A stretch of DNA of 64,000 nucleotides from Brachycybe producta (GCA_036925085.1 JAUPFP010000095.1:454370-518369), one strand, 5' to 3'. Counted from the stretch's first letter, positions 41,785 to 53,998 are shown. A program made the numbers and translations. Notes: generated by a model not told the origin, from the sequence alone.

Positions 41785-42320
41785 GTTGGGAATGGGAATT
41801 TCTCAAAACAGAAAAGTATATGAATGGGATTAGGATATTTGCATGGTTGATTATCGTCAAAATTAAAATCCCAATTTTCTCGGGAAAAATAAGGTTTTAT
41901 TCCCGAAAAGGACGTTTCATACAATAATACCGATTTCACGCTTTTTGTTAAAAAAATTTCAAGTTTGTAAAAAATTTTGGATTTTTTTTTTGATGTTCAG
42001 TAATTTAGAATCTCAAACTAAATAAAAGGAAAGGGTTATAAAAATAAATTAAAGTGCCCTGTATGTAGGCTAGTCAAGTTTGCTTCAAGAGCACATTCAA
42101 AAACTTAATTGTTGTTCAATTTAATTATGCTGAAATAAAATCGGGATTATCAAACTTCTTTATTAAAAGATAAAGAAGTTTGATAATCCCGAATCCCGGT
42201 TTTATTTATATATTTTTCTTGAAAACAAGCATTTTTTGTTAGTCCCGAATTTTTCCTATTTTAAATCCCGAATCCCTTCCGAATTTGGCTGTTTTTATAA
42301 ATTTCCGAATTTCGCAGCCC
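41785..42320. mobile_element. AT-rich element with CCGAATCCCGG motifs
   Basis: Inverted motifs TTGGGAATGGGAATTTC and TCCCGAATCCC, plus a 20-bp pair GATTATCAAACTTCTTTATT / AATAAAGAAGTTTGATAATC near 42145-42190. The end ATTTCGCAGCCCTAA resembles the GC-rich ends of hAT-like MITEs. Boundaries not fixed. Confidence 0.4.
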
Positions 42321-42389
42321 TAAGACTCATTTTTGTCTTCTAAAAAGAGGGATGATAGTAAACGTTTTCAGCATTTTAAGGATTGCAAA

Positions 42390-42490
42390 AAGTGGCCGAC
42401 GTGTGGCCGAAACGACCACACGAGTCAACTTATACGGCCACTTATTGTAGTCCACCTCGACCACTAAAAGTTGTTTGTCTGTGAACGTCT
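42390..42490. repeat. GACCACTAAAAGTTG-type repeat block
   Basis: AAAAGTGGCCGACGTG...GACCACTAAAAGTTGTTTG. Relative of blocks at 20930, 31310 and 46110. Confidence 0.4.
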
Positions 42491-42634
42491 TAAAACAATG
42501 TTTTCATGAAGTTATATTACCTCCTTTTTTATTAAGATAAAATGGCTCAAGTTTATAGATGTTTTGTCAACCTTTCTGATGTCAGAAGCTTCAAGTTACA
42601 GTGCGGCAACTACTGTTTACGGCTGTGATTTTTA

Positions 42635-42973
42635 ACCTTATAAATAGGGCGCGGATTTTGATGCACTATCAACCGGAATGTTTCTCAATATGTGGCCCAA
42701 GTGCCAATTGTGAAGTAAAAATCTCGTTTAGATAAAAAAAAAACTGTTCTTTCTAATTAAAAAAAAATAGTTAGAGGCTAGAACTCTAGTTGACAACTGA
42801 TAGTAACCAGACATTTAGCCTCTTTAACCAGCCTTTTCTGATTAGAAAAAGCATAATTGCAGTTGCTCTAAATGATGATGATGATGTGTTTACTTCACAA
42901 TTGGCACTTGGAGCCACAAATTGAGAAACATTCCGGTTGATATTGCATCAAAATCCGAGCCCTACTTATAAAC
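42635..42973. mobile_element. Palindromic MITE, CCGGAATGTTTCTCAA arms, with nested element
   Basis: About 90-bp arms share CGGATTTTGATGCA, CAACCGGAATGTTTCTCAAT and AAGTGCCAATTGTGAAGTAA. The loop contains a TTAGAGGCTAGAACTCTAG element (42768-42840) and (GAT)n. About 340 bp. Confidence 0.7.
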
Positions 42974-43359
42974 CTAAGTTTTTTGACTGCAAAAAAACCC
43001 CGTATTTTTAATGGTTTTTGCCTTGATATTTTGAGTATTATGAGCGATTATATTAGTTAGATTACTGAAATTTGAAGGCATTCGTGAACGTATACACACT
43101 AGGGAGCTATTGTTACTGTTGTTAGTGACACTCTTTTGTTTCAAAAGTCTTTTGACAGGTGGTTCCTAATTAATAGTTTAATAATTTAGTAATTACGCTA
43201 CACTCACATAATAGAGCCCTCTTACAGTACATGACAAAAAATATAACACGCAAATAGGGTTGGAAAACTCATTTAAAAAAAAATATGGTTTAGGAACAGC
43301 TGATTTTCGAACTTATTCTGTCCTTCGGGAGAAAAATTAAGGAAAAAAAAAACTAGAAA
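42974..43359. other. Intergenic, nothing recognised
   Basis: AT-rich spacer. CAGCTGATTTTCGAAC at 43298 is the usual flanking sequence of the next hairpin MITE. Confidence 0.35.
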
Positions 43360-43563
43360 GTGTTCTAAAAACTTGAAGGGTAGCTTAATCGATTAAGGGT
43401 ATTTCTAGATTTTAATATCTTTCAAAATAAACTTTTTTTAGACAAAAACTTAAAAATGTAGTCTGCATAAAGTTTGTCGTTTTCAAACTCATATAAAAAG
43501 CTTATTTTGAAAGATATTAAAATATAGAAATACACTTAAGTGATTGAGCTACCCTTTCTAGTC
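43360..43563. mobile_element. TTAGAAACTAGAAG hairpin MITE at 43.4 kb
   Basis: Left ACTTGAAGGGTAGCTTAATC then AATATCTTTCAAAATAAACT; right AGCTTATTTTGAAAGATATT...GTGATTGAGCTACCC. It carries GTAGTCTGCATAAAG at 43459, the uninterrupted relative of the TTAA site occupied at 28.06 kb. Confidence 0.75.
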
Positions 43564-44075
43564 CATATATATACGTATCGATGGTAATGCCGCCCTAGGA
43601 GCACAATTTAGAACTAAAAAACCTTTGGCCCCCCTCCCCTCCCTCTTTAAAAAAAGAACAATGTAGTACAAATTATGATAATTGTTTTTTTTTTTTTATA
43701 AAAGTGACGTGAACAATCGTCATTGTTGAAACGATTTAAGAATTAAATGTCACAACTGTGTTTGCACGTAGAAATAACAGAGGTGCGCTCACATAATAAA
43801 AGAGTGGTTATAACTGGTTATAACGTGTATAAAAGTGTAAGTTTAACTTTTGACAATTTCAGCTTTAAGAAAGTCTTTTGCTTTTGTAAAATATCGATTT
43901 TCGAATATGTTTTTGCTTAAGAAGGAAATCTTAAAATCGTTATTGGACCATAATATTTTTAATAAGAAATGAAGGATTTTTGTTTTTAAAAACAAGAAAT
44001 ATTTTTGGTCGAAATTCAAGATGGAAACTCCTTAAACTTCAAACTTGAATCCACTTATAATAAAATTATTTCATA
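43564..44075. other. Intergenic, nothing recognised
   Basis: AT-rich spacer. Confidence 0.3.
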
Positions 44076-44259
44076 AGGCCTTGTTTCCACTGGGATGAAA
44101 ATTTGAACTTTTTGAAAATTCCAACTAATGAAAAATGGAATAAACATGGCCCACTGGGGGCCCATTCACTATCATAGGCGGAGCCCACGTTTGTTCAATT
44201 TTTCACCAGTTGAAATCTTCAAATGGGTTCAAATTTTTGCCCAGATGGAAACAAGGCCT
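44076..44259. mobile_element. Palindromic MITE, AGGCCTTGTTTCCA ends
   Basis: Ends AGGCCTTGTTTCCACTGGG and CCAGATGGAAACAAGGCCT. Inner ATTTGAACTTTTTG/TTCAAATTTTTG and CATTCACTATCATAGGCG centre. About 184 bp, AT-rich, no TSD clearly resolved. Confidence 0.65.
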
Positions 44260-44561
44260 AAAAGAGAAAAAATTAACTTTTTTTAAAAAAAAAAAAAGAT
44301 GTCGAAATATGATTTAAATCACTTGATTTTTATGGTGTTGCCGACTTTTTTTCAAGATTTCAGATTCAGATTTAAATCAATAATTTAAACCACATTGATC
44401 TTATTAATTGATTAAAATCAAACCAGAAAAATTGCTTTTTCTAACTAGAGTTAGATACTAGAATTTGAAAGAACTTTTGGTTACGCGGTTTAAGGGATAA
44501 AACGCCTCTCGAACTCTTGATTATTCTGTCTTACAGGTACAAAATGAAGAGAAATCTGAAC

Positions 44562-44773
44562 GTGTTTTAAAAACTAGAAGGTACGTAGCTCAATCACTTA
44601 ATTGTATTTTCATTTTTTTCATATCTTTTCAATGATTTTACTTAAAAATGACCCCAACTTTTAAGTAGACGAAACTTTTCAATTTTTTCTCGATGAACAA
44701 AAAGTTGATCTTGAAAAATAATCAACATGAAAATAGTCTTAAGTGATTGATATTATTACCCTTCTAGTTTCTA
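44562..44773. mobile_element. TTAGAAACTAGAAG hairpin MITE, interrupted at its right edge
   Basis: Left GTTTTAAAAACTAGAAGGTA then GCTCAATCACTTAA; right GTCTTAAGTGATTGATATTA then CCCTTCTAGTTTC. A foldback element is inserted immediately after CTAGTTTCT; the usual outer flank (CTTCTGAAAGACA...AGCTGTT) resumes at 45217. Confidence 0.7.
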
Positions 44774-45197
44774 AAAAGATGAACGAATGAACGGGATGAA
44801 CATTGGGATAACTCTAAAACCCGACACAGAATGCATATAGAGTTAGATGAACACTATATTTTAATTAATGAACGCACATTTTAAAGGAATGAACAGAGAA
44901 ATAAAAGGATGAACATACTTTAAAGGAATGAACATGGTTTTAGGGGGGATGAACATGGTTTTTCATGGGGATGAGCATGGTTTTAGAGGGGATGAACATA
45001 GTTTTATGGGGTTCGGTTCGGTTACCGAACCTAACCTAAACTAAAACCATGTTCATCCCTTTAAAGAATGTTCATCCTTCTATTTCTCTGTTCATCCCTT
45101 TAAAATGTGTGTTCATCCATGATATAGTGTTCATCTTCTATATGCATTCTGTGTCGGGTTTTAGAGTTACCCCAATGTTCATCCCGTTCATCTTTTT
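44774..45197. mobile_element. Foldback element with GGATGAACATGGTTT arms and TTCGG/TTAGG apex
   Basis: Outer arms: AAAAAGATGAACG, GGATAACTCTAAAACCCGAC, ACAGAATGCATATAG, with reverse complements at the right. Each arm then holds tandem units like AGGGATGAACATGGTTTT. The apex at 45009-45041 is GGTTCGGTTCGGTTACCGAA then CCTAACCTAAAC, i.e. telomere-like repeats in inverted orientation. About 424 bp, arms unequal. No protein frame. Confidence 0.8.
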
Positions 45198-46100
45198 ATC
45201 CTGGCCCTTTTTTTTTTCTTCTGAAAGACAAAATTTATAATCAAAAGTTCGACAATTAGCTGTTGATAAAAAACCATCTTAAAAACATCACATTTTTCTT
45301 TGAAATATGTCTTTTTTTATTATAATAAACGTCCGGGATGATTTGTTCGTGTTTATAACATGGGTTAGTTAATGGTTACATTATTTGATAACCAATTTTC
45401 TACCTTTTTTTGAAAAAAGAACCAGCTGTTTGTAGAGAGAGAAAGAGTTTCATAAGAAGGAAGTTGGAAACATGACTTATATTTTAGGCGAAGCATTTGC
45501 TTTCTCAGGTGACGCACGTGCTCTCTATGGATTTTCCCCTCCTACACATCCATCCATCCATCCTATCCGCCTCCTTCTCGTATTGTGCAGTGAAAACTGT
45601 GAAACATGTGTTTCAGGTGTAAAAAAGATGTGTGAAATCAATGACAATAAATGATAAAAGTGATCAATCAGCCGCATGTTCCTTTTGTGTTCGGACACAT
45701 TTAAGTAGGTCATGAGGAGGATGGGACTGTCGACAACTAATATTATATATTTGTTACATTTTTTTATATTCTAACGAAAACTACGTGGCCTTAGCATTTA
45801 TTATGTGGCCTTAATCTGAATATTTAAATGCAATTTCAAAAGAAAATTGGAATTATGCTAAAAATTGAAACAATAAACAATATAGAAACAAAAGATTATT
45901 TCGTGTTAAGCGTTTTAAGCTGGATATTGCGCTCTTGTTTCGCTTGTGTAGTTTGCTGATGTTTTTTTTTTTTTTGGTTTTGCTACCTCCACGTCACTGC
46001 TAGCCTCCAACTGTAACCCTTGGCGTCGTCCCAGTTAGAATTGTCCTAGTCGGAATCGTCCCACTTGGAACACGCCGTTTTAAAATTGTGGTCGTCTTTC
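45198..46100. other. Intergenic, nothing recognised
   Basis: Short frames near 45472-45713 on both strands have no domain. (CATC)n at 45548-45562. Confidence 0.35.
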
Positions 46101-46109
46101 GAGAGCACA

Positions 46110-46310
46110 ATTAAGGGTTCGAATACACCGACCACTTTTTGACCACTTTTCCACTACAAAATGCAGTCGAAGGTGTTTGGACTGTGATTGCAGTGTATTT
46201 TTTTTAATGGAGAAAGGCTTTCAAAATGCTCAGTTTTGGGTGACAACCCGACTTCATTTTACAGTTGAAAAGTGGTTAAAAAAAGTGGCCTGTGTGCTCA
46301 GGGCCTAAGA
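46110..46310. repeat. GACCACTTTTTGACC-type palindromic block
   Basis: CCGACCACTTTTTGACCACT and AGTGGTTAAAAAAAGTGGCC are inverted. Relative of 20930, 31310 and 42390. Confidence 0.45.
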
Positions 46311-46999
46311 GAAACTTGAAAGTGTTTTTGAAAGTTATGCCATTTTCTAACTCGCATAAAAAGCTTATTTTAAAATATCTAAAGTTTAAATTTCCATTTT
46401 TAAGTGACTGATATAATCTAGTTTTTAAGTTTTGTAATTAATTTTACACTTGAAATATAGAGGATAATCAAGAGTTTGAGAGGCGTTTACAATATTTTAA
46501 AACCACTTCCTAAAGTGATTGATTGATTATTAGACGCGCTCAAGGCGTCGTTTACAACAATTTAAATCCACATTATTAACAAATATTCATTTCATTTATG
46601 AAATTTTTTTTCCACTTGAAAGTGCAAAATATACAAACTGTACACGAAGATCAAATAAAAAACATCTCTGAAATTGATTAAATGTTATAACTGTGACATC
46701 ATTTCTGCTTAGATGGTCTTTTCTATTCTTAATTTCAATATCGAATTTTCTTCTTCTTTTTTGGAGGTTTTTTTTTTGGGGGGGGAGTCTCCTCTCTTCT
46801 TCTGTTTGGTTTAATTAACTTTCATTTCGTTTGCGGTTGATGGATTTCATTGGGTTAACATTACATGTTTGCAACCATGTCTTTCTTTTTTTCTTCTCTC
46901 TACTAATATTAATACAGTAATAGTCTCTTACTCATTACACTATATTATTATTAGTTTGTTTTATCTTTTGCATCATCATCATAATTTGATCTGCATATA

Positions 47000-47006
<7 letters not shown>
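46311..47006. other. Intergenic with MITE half
   Basis: 46360-46440 is a right half of the TTAGAAACTAGAAG family (AAAAAGCTTATTTTAAAATA). Poly-G at 46780. No exon. Confidence 0.35.

Positions 47007-47066
<60 letters not shown>
47007..47066. repeat. (TA)n microsatellite
   Basis: About 30 uninterrupted TA units. Confidence 0.95.
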
Positions 47067-47068
<2 letters not shown>

Positions 47069-47258
47069 TTTTTATATAATTTCTTTTTAATTCGAGGGTG
47101 TCAAATATAAAAAATAACTCCTTTAATCGTGATCTGTTTCTCATTTATATTTATCAGCATCATCGTCGTCATTGTTCCTTATACAAAGTGTCCCAAAACA
47201 ATACTCTTTGGTTGTTAATAACTGGCGTATTTATTTTCTTAACAATATATAATAAATA

Positions 47259-47591
47259 CTAGTGGGGTAACCCGTCATAAATAACGGGAGCAAAATTCAC
47301 AGGCAATTGTGCGCATGCGCGTCGTTTTTTCCTTTTTTTACTTCTTTCATTTCAATTTCATTCACCCCCTCCCACTTTTCTCTCTCTCTCTCCCCCTTCT
47401 ACACTTTCCAACCTTTTCCCCCTCACCCCCTCCCACTTTTCTCTCTCTCCCCCTCCCAATTTTCTCTCTCTCCACCCCCCTTCTACACTTTCCAAAGGAA
47501 GAGTTCAACATATAGTTGACCTTGAGAGAAAAAAACGGTTCATTTATTCAAATTTATATAAATTCCGACGTGCTTCAATGGTTTTGTTACT

Positions 47592-47625
<34 letters not shown>

Positions 47626-47650
47626 ACCTGAGATATTATATATATAATAG
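47259..47650 (-). mobile_element. Helitron-like element, copy 2
   Basis: On the minus strand it ends with the hairpin (47271-47288, one mismatch), 8 bases, then CTAG|T (47259-47262). The body has GCGCATGCGC, CTCTCTCTCCCCCTTCTACA twice, TTGACCTTGAGAG, a (CA)n tract and AGACCTGAGATATTATATAT at the far end. The C-rich block is duplicated relative to copies 1 and 3. Confidence 0.65.
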
Positions 47651-47753
47651 TTGGCTTGAAATTGTAATACAAAATATATATAGTTGGTTGATTACAAAGC
47701 CAAAAGGACTGTGAGCTATATCAGAACTAAGATTGTTGTTTACCACTATATTG

Positions 47754-47959
47754 ACAGGCAGTTAGAAATCGGGAAGAACTTCAGTTGGCTCCGCCCTTGT
47801 TATGACGAACCGCAACTTCTAATTGGTTGGTTATGTAGTCTGGCGTTACATGCTCCGCCCTTTTCAACGTCGAACCACGCAACAAACCAATTAGAAGTTG
47901 CCGTTCGTCATAAAAAGGGCGGAGCAAACGTCTGTTTAACCTGTTTTCTAATTGCCTGT
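47754..47959. mobile_element. Mutator-like palindromic MITE, 47.8 kb copy
   Basis: ACAGGCAGTTAGAAATCGGG...TTCTAATTGCCTGT, 206 bp, full-length interior. No clear 9-bp duplication, so the flanks may have changed since insertion. Confidence 0.75.
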
Positions 47960-50020
47960 GTCAAGTATTCTTGCACAGTTTCTTGTAAAAAGAAAATAAA
48001 GAAAATCAGTATTTTCTTTAAAACGGTGTTGCAAAAAAACTATAAGTATGACTTTGAGTAAATATAACAGTTTTTTTGACAATTTGCTTCTATTTTTTTT
48101 TAAATAAATGGACCATTCATTATTGGTATAATAATATAAAAGAATACAATTAGAAATATAATACATATCATCGTCTATTTGCCTAGATTTACAAGCAGAT
48201 AAAAAAGCATGATTTTGCTGCAAAATTTGTCTTGACTCATCGGTAAGAGAAGTCCAAAATCCTAGTCACTCTTACAATTTTGTAGCGCGTTTTATTAATT
48301 AAGTCAATCAATGTAACACGAATTACAAAGTATTTACTAATTTGGCTAAAGGGCCTGTTGTCTCAAAAGTAAAAGCCGACCAAGATGAAGCTATCCTTGT
48401 GAATGAGCTTGTCTTCAATACTAATCAATGAAGATTTCTTCGCAATAATTGTTGTATTAAAAACAGCAAAGAAATCTTAAGAGAATTATCGTAAAAACAA
48501 AGTAACAACCAAAGGATATATGTAATAAATACATCCTTTTAAGACACACACTGTATATATAAATATATCACGCAAATTTATTTATGCATTGCTATGATGA
48601 TTATGGATTTGTCAGTGACGTCACGGGATCTCACTTTTCGTTTTATTTTACTCTCAAAACAACCTTCTTTCTCTCTTTTGTTTGGACGAGTCTATATAAT
48701 CCCATATAGACGGAGAGAGAGAGTGAGTGAGTGAATGTGTGTTGCCCCATTACTCTTCTATGTGTTCAACCGAGCAGGTTGTCGGGGTTTTTTTTTGTCT
48801 TCTTCTGCCGTGTTATGTTTTAAACAGCATTGGTATCAAATGCTGCTGCTGCAACCTACTACAGGGTTTTGTTGTTCGTGTTCACCGGTAATATATATCC
48901 TTTTATCGGATTTCTACCGTTTCGTGACCTAGGCACACACACACATAAGAGTTGACTTCTTAAAATAGTCCGAATTGTGTTATATAAAAAAAGAAATCAA
49001 GCCTTGCAGTTGTTTTTGTTGTTATTTTTATCTTGGATTTTTATACGGATTCAGTGAACCTCCTCCTACTCTTTTCTAACGTCACATAATATATTACTAT
49101 GTGTCTCTGTATGTGGTGGTGTAATCTAATCCCTATGACGATGTTATGATGATCTCTTCTTCCTTCTTTTTATCCTGCAAGTTTCTTGTTTCTTCTCTCT
49201 TCACAATGAAGAGACAATGATGATCCTAATTCAAGGAGTTTTTTTTTTCTGTGTCAGTTTTTAGGAATTTTCTGAAAAAAAAGAAAAGAAAAATGAAAAT
49301 GCTGTATTTTTAAGAAAAAACAAAAAAGCGGCGGCTTTTCTTGGTTTTCTTCTTCTTCTTCTTCTTCAAGCCTTATTCTGATGCAGGTTTAATGTGATTT
49401 TTTTTTAAAAAAAAATTACACATTCATTAAGCTTTGTGTTTTTTTTTTAAATCTTATTATATTTTTGTTCTGAGGAGAAGTGGTGGTGATTTAAATATTT
49501 TTAAGATTTAATTGTTTCTTTGTGTGTTAATTTTTTTTTTTTTTGGTGATTATGTTTTATTGGAATTATCTAAACGGAATTCAGCAGGAATTCTTGTGTG
49601 GTGACTTTTGCAAGAAATTATTCTTGCAATGATGATGATGATGATGATGATGACGATGATCGATTTTAACGTCCAGGATGTCTTTTTCTTCTTGTTTTTC
49701 TTACTACTCTCAACATCTTATCTTCATTTTTCGGCATTATTTTATTTTATCTTCTGATTCTAATAATATTTTTTATTTTTTTCTCTTGATTCCAAAATAG
49801 GAATCCTTTAAGAAAATTGATTTAAGTTTTCTCCATTTTTTCCCCCCGGTGATGTTTGTTTATGGTTTGCAGTTATAATTGTTTGAAGTATTTTTTTTTT
49901 ACTGCAAAAAAGGGAAGAAAAAAAATGCAATCTTAACAACCTTCAAAGTTGGAATTTATTCTTAAATTTTTTTTTTGTTGGATTTCTCATCATTTTATTT
50001 CACTTTTTGATTTTACGTAT
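47960..50020. other. T-rich region upstream of the 50-kb exon
   Basis: 48710-48740 has GAGAGAGAGAGTGAGTGAGTG, a GAGA-type sequence. From 49200 on the plus strand is extremely T-rich with (CTT)n, (ATG)n and acceptor-like CAAAATAGGAATCC at 49793. This fits a promoter plus long 5' UTR or a long pyrimidine-rich intron end, but no start site can be fixed. No other exon seen. Confidence 0.35.
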
Positions 50021-50149
50021 ATGGCTTTAAACCTGAATCGTACTCATCATCCTCCTTCAGTGGTTTCTTCTTCATCATCATCATCTTCTTCGGCTTCTGC
50101 TGCCGCTGCTGCTGCTGCTGCTTTTTACAATGGGTACCACCACCTTCAA

Positions 50150-50181
<32 letters not shown>

Positions 50182-50522
50182 TCATCATCACATTGTGGGT
50201 AATTTACATCCACATTATTCAGCTCATGCGCACTCGCAGTCACAACCGCAACAGCAACCGCAGCAATCAACGTCATCACCTTATGGAAGTATTATCACGG
50301 GTACAGTCAATGGCGCCCTCGTGGACGCCAATAATTACGTTGGTGTTGGGGGCGGAGGTGGTGGGCGTGTTCCTATCGGGGTTGTTGGAGGTGCTGGTTG
50401 TGGTGGGAGTGGCGGCGGCGGTGGTGGGAGTGACAGAGGATTGCGTTTTCTATGTCCCTCCAATGCCAATAGACCTTTGTTACCGATACAACCGGAAGCC
50501 AGACGGTTAACTTATAATCAAG
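50021..50522 (+). CDS. Coding exon of a Ser/Ala/His/Gln/Gly-rich protein (partial)
   Basis: Starts at ATG in the context TATATGGCT and ends at a good donor (CAAG|GTAATT) after 167 codons plus one base. Reads MALNLNRTHHPPS, then Ser, Ala, His/Gln and Gly runs separated by unique text (YNGYHHLQ, GSIITGTVNGALVDANNYVG), and finishes with a non-repetitive segment RGLRFLCPSNANRPLLPIQP then EARRLTYNQ. Homopolymer runs encoded by mixed codons (TCT/TCA/TCG, GCT/GCC, CAT/CAC) argue for a real protein, typical of developmental transcription or RNA-binding regulators. The family is not recognised. Alternatively it is an internal exon of the zinc-repeat gene entered at 50061 (CCTTCAG|TGG), whose phase would fit. 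A possible next exon starts at 54402 after TCTTTCCTACAG and gives 13 residues then a stop. Confidence 0.6.
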
Positions 50523-51840
50523 GTAATTATAACAGCTAATAATTAAGTTAACAACATGACATCAAAATTGATTTACACAACAAATATTTTTTGGTGACAT
50601 CGTTATCGATTCTTGGGTAAAAGCTTCGTGTATTCAAAAATGTTGTTTAATTAAAATAAAACAAAGCTTAAAAACATGAACGACTGTTTATTGAGAATTT
50701 TGAAGCTGAGCTTTGTTTAAGTAGCGTTTTTGAATGTACCGAAAGAAGGATATTGAGATTAAGATGTAAGATTGAGGTTTTAAAGTGTAAACGTCCCCCG
50801 AACCTTATGATTAATTCTGTCTTTCTACAACAGAATTTAGAGAAACTTGAAAGTGTTTTAGAAACTAGAAGTGTAGCCGCTGATGTTTTTTTTTCGGTAC
50901 AAACTTTTATGTTTTTTGGGACTACAGAAGTGTAATTTGTTTTATTTTGTTGAAAAGTACGTTTAATTTAAAGTACCCTCCTCCTATAACGGCGGATTCT
51001 GGACAGGTCATTCGAGGATCCGTCAAAATTTGATAGATTAACAGGTCGCACTAGTAGAGGCTTCTGCAGTGTACACAATTTCAGCTCTCTCTAGGTCATT
51101 ATGGGGGAAGTTTGTTAAAATAGGGGAAATTACAAGTCCACCTCGCAAAACGGACAACGCGGTCATGTCAACTGAAATAAAAGTTTGTAAAAAGTAACTT
51201 TTTTGTGTTTGAAAATAACGTAACTTTAAGTAGATGATGTTTAACAGGCGATATTTTTTTTAATTTGTGTCCATGAAAAACGTTTATTTTGAAATTTATC
51301 AATCAACATGAACATACTAGTAAGTGATTCAGCGTCTTTTCTAGTTTCTAGCACACTTTCAATTTCTTCTTGATAATAATAATAATAATGATGATGATTT
51401 AAAAAATCAGCTATTTGAAAAACATCTTAAACAACTTATGAAACTATTTGAAAATAGAAGAATAAAAAAGTGTATAAATATTATTATTTTCATGTTGATA
51501 TTTTTGAATTTAGAAAAAAAAAACTTATAAAAATGGCTCTCATAATAATAGTTAAAAACTTTTCGTAAGTTGCTTCAATATTTGAAGGATTTAACTTCGA
51601 AGTTGGGTCCAAAAAAAATTAAGCAATTTTTACCTTAAAATGCAATTACATTGTTGTTGCTGTCATTAATTTCAAAAGTCGCCAATTATCGATTTCTTTT
51701 TGTTAGAATCAAAAAGGCTAAAAAAAAACCAGCTCCACACATCGGTGAATTAATGACAAAAATACATTCTATGTTTAAGTTTAAGGCAGTGGTTTAAAAC
51801 GTTTTACACCCAAATTAACTCTTGAACCCTTTCACAAAGT
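50523..51840. other. Intron or intergenic with eroded hairpin MITEs
   Basis: GTTTTAGAAACTAGAAGTGT at 50855 and CTTTTCTAGTTTCTAGCACA at 51338 are ends of one interrupted TTAGAAACTAGAAG copy. GATAATAATAATAATAATGA at 51373. No exon recognised. Confidence 0.4.
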
Positions 51841-52041
51841 CAGTTAGAAATCGGGGAGAACTTCAGTTGGCTCCGCCCTTGTTATGACGACCGACAACTT
51901 CTAATTGGTTTGTTGTGTGGTTCGACGTTGAAAAGGGCGGAGCATGTGACGTCAGACTACATAACCAACCAATTAGAAGTTGCCAGTCGTCATAACAAGG
52001 GCGGAGCCAACTGAAGTTCCGTCCGATTTCTAACTGCCTGT
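51841..52041. mobile_element. Mutator-like palindromic MITE, 51.9 kb copy
   Basis: CAGTTAGAAATCGGGGAGAA...GTCCGATTTCTAACTGCCTG, near-perfect palindrome with the full GTCTGACGTCACATGC centre. The left terminal bases are eroded. Confidence 0.75.
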
Positions 52042-53799
52042 GGGTTTCAAACGAAGAAAACCTTTTTTTTTTTTAACGGTACTTGCAACCTGTTCAGAAG
52101 AGGGTTTGAGGTCGAAGTTGAAGAGTCAAGTTTTCTACTTGAATTTGGGCTGTGAGACCCTTATTTTTTTAAAATGGCTTTACACATTAGTCATTTTTTG
52201 AAAATATTATGAAAAGAAAAAAAAAGGAGAGGAAGGTTTTAAGTATCTGGTAACACGTAAACAACAAATGGGTTTCACCTGGTCTATAGTCTTTGTTCCT
52301 ATTTTATGCTCATTGACACCCTGAAAAGTGAGTCTAATGGGGGAGGTTGGTGAGGTGCTATTGCGTGTTTTGAATTGCTCGTTCAAACTGTTTAGTTAGC
52401 CTTGACAACCTTATGTAATCCTGCTCCCTTATCGATCCCTTGGAGTAGGAAGGAGGGGAGGAAGTGGGTGTTGTGATTCTCAATCTGTGCAGTAAGTTAT
52501 ATAACTCCCAACTTCTTGTTCCTGTTTTTCGCAAGGCTCTCTTATGGATGTCTTGAGCATTGGGAAAACTCAATTCAAAAATGGTCACAATGCTGCTGTG
52601 ATATGTTTAGGACTTCTTTCTTTACTCGTGAGATGTTTGCTTTTCCCCTTGTAGTATCACAATCACTGCTAACTTGTGAGCATTACAAGAAAATCGTCTT
52701 CTACCATTATAAGAACACTGAAACCACTTTGTGGCTCCACATAAATTGGTCGTTTTTAGCAGACCATTGATGACAGTCATACTTTATTATGTCACTGCTT
52801 GTGCGCTATAACATAATGATTATCGTATTATTCTATACACTAGTTAGTGGCAGTCATATGACAATTATTGTCTTTAATATTTTGTTTCTGGTGACTGTTG
52901 TTACAACGTTATATGAGCACTATATATGACAATTTAATAGAATGTGATTGCTTTATTATCTTTCTGTGAATGCGCGAGGCTCCACAATTCTAAAATCAGC
53001 TGTTCTTTAAACCATCTTAAACTAAACAATTTTTTTTTATTAATTTTAATTTCATTTAGTAAATTTCCTGCTTTCAAAATTAGTCGTTTTTCATTCAGAT
53101 TGTGAATTTGATTGTTAAAAAGATGAATGACAATGGTGGAGATTAGCTACTACTAACTGAATGGTGTTTTTATTGGAAACCAGCCTCATTTGTAAACAAT
53201 AGGAGTCTTCTTCTGATGATGATGATGATGATGATGTCACAGGTTGATTTCAGACACAATTCAAGGCTTATTCTTCGTCTCAATGCAAATAAAATTAAAA
53301 CACGCCATGTGTGTTTTATGTACATGTGTATGTACAGTCATTTTCTAGTTTTTTTCGACTTCTATTCAATTGGAACATGTTTTTTGTTTGTTTTACGAAT
53401 GACTAGCATAATGAAGTTCAATATTTACTATCCGAACATTTTCATATACTACTAGTATATGCAGATAATAATAAGGATATTTGTTCGGATAATTCACTTA
53501 AAATTATGAAAAATCATAAAAAATTGTGACTTAATATTTTTTTTTATCATGTCACCGCCTGTGACAGTCACACACTAAGTTGTTACTCTTTTATGACGGT
53601 CAATGACAGTATTATCGTATAGTATTTCGTAATTTGCTTTTGTGACTGTTAGAAGCTTATAAGCTAGATATGACAATTTACTGTCATATGACTTTCTTTC
53701 TTTCTGTAATTGAGTGCCAATGGTTTTCATGTATAAACACCATTCAAATGATCGTTATTCTTTCTTTCAAAAGAAAAAATAAACTGGAACTTGGATCTT
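52042..53799. other. Intergenic with diverged repeats
   Basis: 52765-52975 and 53555-53712 are two copies of the TCATATGACAATTATTG dispersed family. (GAT)n at 53214-53234. Frames at 52358-52770 show no domain. No exon recognised. Confidence 0.4.
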
Positions 53800-53998
53800 T
53801 TTAGAAACTAGAAGGGTAAGATCACTTAAGGGTATTTTGATGTTGGTATTTTTTTTTTAAAAAAAGCTTTTTTATGTCAGTTTGAAAATGTCTCAACTGA
53901 CGAAATCATTTAAGTTTTGCCAATAAAAAGTTTATTTTGAAAGATATCAATTAGAGAGTACTATTGCGTATTGCTACTGTTCTAGTTTCTAACACACT
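53800..53998. mobile_element. TTAGAAACTAGAAG hairpin MITE at 53.9 kb
   Basis: Left TTTTTAGAAACTAGAAGGGT then AAGATCACTTAAGGGT; right AGTTTATTTTGAAAGATATC...CTGTTCTAGTTTCTAACAC. About 200 bp. Confidence 0.7.
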
